Source: Planctomycetota bacterium (lineage in GTDB: Bacteria > Planctomycetota > Phycisphaerae > WQYP01). Taken from it: DNA of 15,729 bases. This document shows positions 13,082 through 15,729 of the stretch, piece after piece. Every line of letters starts with the position of its first letter. The stretch's first letter is position 1. The DNA is taken from NCBI GenBank assembly GCA_021809365.1, contig JAKBAC010000076.1:1-15729 (forward strand), read 5' to 3'. Position numbers and translations under genes: made by a program. The notes under the pieces are model-generated. The model was not told the DNA's origin. It did not search any database and saw nothing but the letters and a program-made list of their open reading frames with translations.

Positions 13082-15729
13082 CTACACCATGGCGGCGGAT
13101 TTGCGCAACAGCCATTCGCTGGTCAGCAGAGCCATAAACAGCAGCATGAACAGAACGTGGAGCCAGAATGTGGACGCACGGTGCGGGTGGGCGAAAAGAC
13201 TGTTGCTTTCCGGAATTTTAATAACCTGTTTTACCGGCGGCATATACCGTGCCAGAATATCGGCAAAGGGGCCGGGCAGTGCAATGCCGCCACCGGCGCG
13301 GGCAATTTGCCGCATGGCTGCCGGGTCGCTGGTGGTGTTGACCATTTCAAAATTGCCGGCGGATTTCACACGGATGTTTAACGAACGGACCGTTGCCGTG
13401 GGGTCATCCAGCATGCGCCGGTTGACGCCTGACCCCTTAAGGGTAATGCGGTAGTGCCCCGGCGGCAGGCCGGTAATCCTGCCGCTGTAATATCCCGGCA
13501 CGCCGATTTGCGGCACCATGGTAGCAGAAAAAACTTCCGGCCTGCCTGTCCCTGAATTGCCCGCGGACTTAGAAGCGGCTATCGCGGTCGCCACCGCTTG
13601 AAAATGTACCCTGGCTTCCGGCAGCAATTGATCATCCAGAACGCGTGCCTGCACCAGAACTTTTCTTCCCTGATTATAACTGGAATGATTGGTGCCGAAG
13701 CGAACGAATTTGCCACCCGCCGGCAATTGTGATCCCGAAGCCCAGCGCAGCAGTTGCCCAAGAAATACATCTTCGACGTTGTAACCATGGACATAGCGCA
13801 GTCGCCACAACTGATTGCTGGCCAGATACATGACTCTTCCTGATCCCATGGACATGGTGGTCAGCAATGCACTGCGGCGGGCCGCTTGAAAGGCCTGCAC
13901 GCCTCCGGCGTTGTCGGAAGTTCCATGTCCGCCACCGGAAATAACCCACAAGACGCGCGCATCAGCGCGGGCGTGCGTATACGCGCTGTGCCAGTACCAG
14001 CGCGGCATGGATTGCCAGATGGTGCTGTCGCTGCGTTGATCCACACCCAGTTGTGAAAGACTGGATTGTGCCCCCTGGACAGTTAATGCCGGCAAAAAGC
14101 CATGGTCATTCTGCTGCCGCAGCAGTGCCGCCGGCCACACGGCGTTGAATTTAATCGGGAAAAGTTTGCCCAGCGGTTGATTGCCCCAGTCCCGGGGCAT
14201 GAATTGCTGCCCGGCCATGATGACCAATGCTGCGCCTTTGGTTTGCACGGCATACGTGATGCCTTGCTGGGCTTCCGGCGACAGCGTATGGCCGGGAATA
14301 TCACCGAGGATAATAACGTCAAAGGCCTCCCATGCCTTGCGTCCTGTCGGCAATTGCTGGGCCAGATAGCTGGGATTTGTGGGCGATGCGACTACCGGCG
14401 GCGGGGGGGCAACACCTGTAATGGCGGCCGGATGCAACAGTACGGCCTGCAAATGCACGCGATGGCTGCGAGAAAAATAATTCACTAAATATTGATAATT
14501 CCATCCCGGCTGGCCGTCAATTAGAAGCACTTGCAATTTATCCCGCCGCACGGTCACACGAAAGCTGCGGGCAACACTGGTTCGCATAGTCGCGGTCGGC
14601 AGAACTTTCAGCGTGTAGGCGTAGACACCTGGTCCGGGGGGCAGATTCTTGAACTGCGTGGATTTATACGCATCAGACCGATGCGTCAGAATCACCTTGC
14701 GCGCCTGCACATGTCCATGGCGCAACAATTCCACCGTGACCGGTTTACCGGCCAATGAACGCAGATGGATAACGGCCGTTGCTTTCAGATATTGATGTTT
14801 ATATATCCATTGTGGTGCATGAATGGAATCAATGGATGCCCCGGCCGCCGCATGGTCCGATCCGATACACAATGTATAGACCGACACATGATGGATCGCC
14901 AGAAGCCGGGCGACTTCAGACGGATTTGATCCGACATTTTGCCGGCCATCGGAAATCAGCAGAATATCCGCACGGCGTGAACGTTCAATATGTGACGCGG
15001 CGGTCAATAACGCCTGACTGATATTGGTGCTGTTGCCGGTGGGGTTAAGATTATGTTGCACAACGGCGTTGGTATGGCCGTAACTCGGAAACTCTGCCGT
15101 ATAGGCTTTGCCGGCAAAGCTGACCAGATGTACATCGTCCTGCCGCAGCAGATCAGCAATCGCCGGTTTTCCGGCGTTATTGTGTTGCGTAATAATAGCC
15201 GCCGCCAATTGCGCTCGTGTCAGTTTCAGCACATGCCGCAGTTGGGCCTGAAGCGTTACATTGGTCTGATGGGCCGCCAGATAGGCCTGATCGGCACTTC
15301 GTGCAGTCTGTTGCAAAACCCGCAGGGCCGTGCGCAGTTGAATCTTTACCGCCGCGTAGGCATCGGCGGCGGGCAACGCAGTGCCGGTGCCTGTATCGCC
15401 AGTCTGCGAAACATGCCGGACTTTTCGGGCAATGTGTCGTAACTGATCGGTTACTTCAGAAGCGGACGCATGGCGTGATAATTGGTAAATCAGGGAATGC
15501 AGGCTCCTGTTCCATGTTTGCAGCGCGGCGATACTTTTGCGATTTTGCCGTTGTGCCTGCACGCGTGAAGCCGCGCTGAATCGGCTTTCCCGGTCTTTGA
15601 CCATTCGCAATTGCTGTGCCAGAGCGCTAAGCTGCGCCAACCCGCGGTCCAGCGCATCGCTGTACCCCGGCACGCGGCCCAGTGCGCAGGCCCAACGCAA
15701 CGCGTACACGGGCCCCGCCTGCCGGTCCC
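13082..15729 (-). CDS. VWA-domain/amidotransferase-fold membrane protein, partial (N-terminus outside window)
   Basis: About 882 codons are open from the right edge to TAG at 13084-13082; the frame continues beyond the window, so the GTG at 15709 is unlikely to be the true start. Counting from that GTG, residues 20-180 are long Ala/Gln-rich helices, probably coiled coil. A von Willebrand A core follows: DDVHLVSFAG (191-200), STNISQALLTA (227-237, MIDAS threonine) and ADILLISDGRQN (247-258, MIDAS Asp254-Gly255). An Ig-like beta region (about 305-388) leads to a class I amidotransferase-like fold, KLQVLLIDGQPGWNYQYLVN (391-410) and FDVIILGDIPGHTL (463-476), without an obvious catalytic cysteine. 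A second beta domain follows and one C-terminal membrane span (about 848-866). Such proteins occur in planctomycete operons with MoxR ATPases and DUF58 proteins; that context lies outside the window. Confidence 0.8.
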   Translation of the reverse strand, partial: DRQAGPVYALRWACALGRVPGYSDALDRGLAQLSALAQQLRMVKDRESRFSAASRVQAQRQNRKSIAALQTWNRSLHSLIYQLSRHASASEVTDQLRHIARKVRHVSQTGDTGTGTALPAADAYAAVKIQLRTALRVLQQTARSADQAYLAAHQTNVTLQAQLRHVLKLTRAQLAAAIITQHNNAGKPAIADLLRQDDVHLVSFAGKAYTAEFPSYGHTNAVVQHNLNPTGNSTNISQALLTAASHIERSRRADILLISDGRQNVGSNPSEVARLLAIHHVSVYTLCIGSDHAAAGASIDSIHAPQWIYKHQYLKATAVIHLRSLAGKPVTVELLRHGHVQARKVILTHRSDAYKSTQFKNLPPGPGVYAYTLKVLPTATMRTSVARSFRVTVRRDKLQVLLIDGQPGWNYQYLVNYFSRSHRVHLQAVLLHPAAITGVAPPPPVVASPTNPSYLAQQLPTGRKAWEAFDVIILGDIPGHTLSPEAQQGITYAVQTKGAALVIMAGQQFMPRDWGNQPLGKLFPIKFNAVWPAALLRQQNDHGFLPALTVQGAQSSLSQLGVDQRSDSTIWQSMPRWYWHSAYTHARADARVLWVISGGGHGTSDNAGGVQAFQAARRSALLTTMSMGSGRVMYLASNQLWRLRYVHGYNVEDVFLGQLLRWASGSQLPAGGKFVRFGTNHSSYNQGRKVLVQARVLDDQLLPEARVHFQAVATAIAASKSAGNSGTGRPEVFSATMVPQIGVPGYYSGRITGLPPGHYRITLKGSGVNRRMLDDPTATVRSLNIRVKSAGNFEMVNTTSDPAAMRQIARAGGGIALPGPFADILARYMPPVKQVIKIPESNSLFAHPHRASTFWLHVLFMLLFMALLTSEWLLRKSAAMV

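Noticed and set aside
12888..13454. Open frame of 188 codons on the plus strand
   Set aside because: Two thirds lie antisense to the VWA-domain gene and the rest reads through a heptad array.

Overview
The window looks like a chromosomal segment of a Planctomycetota bacterium, probably of the Phycisphaerae type. This is inferred from a DUF1559-style prepilin protein, a eukaryote-like GT3 glycogen synthase, zinc-ribbon/AIM24 proteins, a large von Willebrand A plus amidotransferase-fold membrane protein, and intergenic space filled with degenerate short repeats. No plasmid, phage, transposase, CRISPR or rRNA/tRNA gene is seen.

Layout. (1) 1-367, minus: 5' part of a MarR-family regulator that leaves the window on the left, with a plausible promoter at 430-459. 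(2) 368-861: non-coding, with two CACC...GGTG hairpins, two arrays of degenerate 7-base repeats and a strong terminator at 795-834. (3) 862-2217, minus: a two-gene unit, a pseudopilin followed by a glycine-rich membrane protein. (4) 2412-4963, plus: a three-gene lipoprotein operon behind a good promoter, made of two tandem LpoB-like lipoproteins and a TPR lipoprotein that resembles COG3014. (5) 5083-5898, minus: an unrecognised one-span membrane protein. (6) 5957-6904, minus: an MDR-family quinone-oxidoreductase-like enzyme. (7) 7090-9222, minus: GT3 glycogen synthase with an N-terminal extension and the full set of arginines known from allosteric control of the yeast enzyme. (8) 9323-10000, minus: histidine phosphatase. 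(9) 10132-11869, plus: two tandem zinc-ribbon/AIM24 proteins from their own promoter. (10) 12029-12148, minus: SRP (4.5S) RNA. (11) 12149-13081: about 0.9 kb with no convincing gene, packed with degenerate 7-base and 10-base repeats. (12) 13082-15729, minus: C-terminal 880 or so residues of a VWA/amidotransferase-fold membrane protein that leaves the window on the right.

How the genes work together. The clearest functional unit is the lipoprotein operon: two LpoB-type proteins (the family that activates penicillin-binding proteins) and a TPR lipoprotein, presumably acting together in the cell envelope. The AIM24 pair is a second obvious unit. Glycogen synthase and the phosphatase are co-oriented but separated by 100 bases, so a shared role is only possible.

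The most unusual feature is not a gene. All the longer gaps carry arrays whose words change every 7 bases but keep their phase, often ending next to a TGGAAGCG-like motif, together with a 23-base perfect inverted repeat and CACC...GGTG hairpins. This looks like a dispersed repeat system confined to intergenic DNA.
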